Shown: in pieces, positions 62,468-64,000 of the stretch
Numbering within the stretch: position 1 is the first letter of the stretch
Layout of the letters: the number at the start of each line of letters is the position of its first letter
Origin: Bacillus mesophilus
GTDB lineage: Bacteria; Bacillota; Bacilli; Bacillales; SA4
Length of the DNA: 64,000 bases
Assembly (NCBI RefSeq): GCF_011008845.1
Contig: NZ_JAAIWM010000003.1
Coordinates: forward strand, 248,001-312,000
Direction: 5' to 3'
Notes under the pieces: generated by a model
Seen by the model: only the letters and a program-made list of their open reading frames with translations
What the model was told of the DNA's origin: nothing
Database searches by the model: none
Position numbers and translations under genes: made by a program

Positions 62468-63199
62468 TTGCCTATTTTAAAGGAGTTTGAACTTGATTTA
62501 GACTACATTGAAGATAATGCTTATATATCTAGATTGATGAGAGAGAATGGTTGGGAGTATTACGAAGCAACTAGATTTGATTATGAAAAGAACTGGAAAG
62601 AAAAGAGAATGAAATTAAGAGATGAAATGAGATGTATTGCTTCTCTATACGAAAATTTTTTTAAGAAAACAAAATTTAAAAACGATAAATGTTGGAAAAT
62701 TACAGTTCAAGGTGTTAAAGAAATATATAACAGTGATATAAAAACTGTTGGAGAAGTGACTGAAGTACAAGTTATATTTGACATCTCCAGTTATTTTCAA
62801 TTAGAAGAATATGAAAAGAAAAAACTTATTTTGGAGGCTTTAAAAAAAGGTATAGATTTAGTAGTCGAAAAAGAACAATGGGATAAAAATTTATTTGACC
62901 AACCTTATCAAGAGATAATTAATATAGATTACATCAATAATTATGTTTGGCAATCTAAGACTAGTCCTTCTAGAAAGTTTATTGCAGAGGTTTTTTGCGA
63001 ACATAAAATAAACACTTTCGACATTAGTCTAAACATAAAAACACGAAGCGGTGAGGAGATAAAGAGTGTCAAAGTAATTTCTGAGAGACCTAATGAATGG
63101 AGCTTTGTTTCACATCTTGGGAGTTTGAAGTGGATTTCCAAGGAAGAAGTTGCACTTATTAATGTTAAAGAAACCAAACAATGGACCGTTAAATTCTAA
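62468..63199 (+). CDS. Hypothetical cytoplasmic protein in the immunity-like array
   Basis: It has about 243 residues from TTG at 62468; a GTG at 62456/62459 overlaps the GGGGTGG site, so the start is open. The protein is charged, with no signal. It has an N-terminal helical part (GWEYYEATRFDYEKNWKEKR) and two beta-rich stretches (WKITVQGVKEIYNSDIKTVG and FDISLNIKTRSGEEIKSVKV). I do not recognise a family. Position suggests an orphan immunity protein. Confidence 0.6.
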   Translation: MPILKEFELDLDYIEDNAYISRLMRENGWEYYEATRFDYEKNWKEKRMKLRDEMRCIASLYENFFKKTKFKNDKCWKITVQGVKEIYNSDIKTVGEVTEVQVIFDISSYFQLEEYEKKKLILEALKKGIDLVVEKEQWDKNLFDQPYQEIINIDYINNYVWQSKTSPSRKFIAEVFCEHKINTFDISLNIKTRSGEEIKSVKVISERPNEWSFVSHLGSLKWISKEEVALINVKETKQWTVKF

Positions 63200-63453
63200 T
63201 GTATACCTTTTGATAATAGGTATGGCTAGTAATATTAAATCCTGCTTGGTCGGTCAGCTAAAGGATGCGATGATCCAGGTTATATTTTTCTATATTCTTT
63301 TTGACTAACGGTAAAAGGGGGAGAATTATACATAACCTCGTAAATAAGAGATGACATTAATTTGTTGAATAAAAAAGGGTTCTTAATATAAATATCGAAA
63401 GCTAATTTGTAATTAAGTATTCATAATAATCCGAAAGTATTATGGAGGAAGAA

Positions 63454-64000
63454 ATGAAAGTAATAAACATGATTAATCCGGGTTCAAAAGTGGCTGGTGT
63501 GTCGTTACTCGATTTTAAAAAAACAGAAAAAGCACTTGGTGCTATTTTTCCAGATGAATACAAGGCCCTTTTTTTAGAAACGAATGGAGCAAAATTTGGT
63601 GATTGGACTTTGTTCCCTATTCTAACTAATGATCAATCAACATTAACAATTGATATTGTAAAACAAAATCGAGAGAACAGACCGGAAAATGTACCGAGTG
63701 ATATGATTTGTATCGGTGAAAATATCAATGGTGATAAACTTTGCTACCGCATTAGAAAAAGATTTATGCAGGAACTAATCTTTCTTTGGAATGAAAAAAC
63801 TGGGATTAGCGATTGTAAAGCATCAACATTAAGCCAATTTATTGATTGGTATGTGCCGAAATTGAATACAATTAAGCCCAAAACAGTTGGTACTTTTACA
63901 GTAGAAAGTGGAAAGGTAATCGTTACTGATCCATGTTATCAGGTGGATGAAGAAGAGCTGCAAATTATACTTTCAAATGTGAAAAATGGAAATTGGACGG
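63454..64000 (+). CDS. SMI1/KNR4 (SUKH)-family protein, 3' end outside window
   Basis: ATG at 63454 follows GGAGGAA. Visible: 182 codons from MKVINMINPGSKVAGVSLLD. The SUKH-like core is LGAIFPDEYKALFLETNGAK with FGDWTLFPI, then VPSDMICIGENINGDKLCYR and LIFLWNEKTG. After it comes a second region, FTVESGKVIVTDPCYQVDEE, that continues off the window and looks like a separate small domain. SUKH proteins neutralise diverse toxins in polymorphic-toxin systems; no toxin gene lies in the window. Confidence 0.8.
   Translation, partial: MKVINMINPGSKVAGVSLLDFKKTEKALGAIFPDEYKALFLETNGAKFGDWTLFPILTNDQSTLTIDIVKQNRENRPENVPSDMICIGENINGDKLCYRIRKRFMQELIFLWNEKTGISDCKASTLSQFIDWYVPKLNTIKPKTVGTFTVESGKVIVTDPCYQVDEEELQIILSNVKNGNWT

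Overview
The window is low-GC DNA from a spore-former-type Firmicute, most likely Bacillaceae. The grounds are strong AGGAGG-type ribosome binding sites, frequent TTG and GTG starts, Sec-exported wall enzymes with SH3-like repeats, a CpsB/BY-kinase pair, a SinR-like regulator and a class D sortase. No rRNA, tRNA, CRISPR array or intact insertion sequence was seen. The genus cannot be fixed from sequence alone.

Layout. (1) 1-8936, minus: three exported enzymes (a subtilase cut by the window edge, an M14 carboxypeptidase and an N-acetylglucosaminidase). All three carry the same roughly 135-residue double SH3-like module, three to four copies each. (2) 9318-25931: one acyltransferase gene, then a minus-strand surface polysaccharide cluster. 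It holds a full gene set for a UDP-2,3-diacetamido-uronic acid sugar (dehydrogenase, oxidoreductase, aminotransferase, acetyltransferase, 2-epimerase), three glycosyltransferases, a Wzy-like polymerase, a Wzz-like protein, a flippase and two tandem MraY/TagO-type initiating transferases. (3) 26426-27906: a small-protein locus with two convergent c-di-GMP-I (GEMM) riboswitches around a VanZ-family gene. (4) 28152-35056: a second glycan set with a flippase, two ATP-grasp ligases, a nucleotidyltransferase/P-loop kinase fusion and an O-antigen-ligase-like protein. (5) 35292-42532, minus: a complete Gram-positive Tad (Flp) pilus operon. (6) 42781-45392: a small gene, a class D sortase with its proline-repeat substrate, and a SinR-like repressor, with many GTTCTTT/AAAGAAC boxes in the promoters. 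(7) 45578-51846: exopolysaccharide genes (polymerase/ligase, GT4, polysaccharide deacetylase, PHP phosphatase, tyrosine kinase, initiating sugar transferase). (8) 52000-59124: small and membrane proteins, a third GEMM riboswitch with an intrinsic terminator, NUDIX, two SGNH hydrolases and a second subtilase. (9) 59655-64000: an array of orphan immunity-like genes (one frameshifted gene, LRR-like, DUF4259-like, DUF2750-like and SMI1/KNR4-like).

Taken together, the window reads as a surface and biofilm island: polysaccharides, pili, sortase-anchored proteins and wall hydrolases sit beside two matrix-control inputs, c-di-GMP riboswitches and SinR-type repression. The least explained parts are the riboswitch-linked small proteins of 42-73 residues, two of which look paralogous, and the apparent SinR-box regulon joining Tad pili, sortase and exopolysaccharide.
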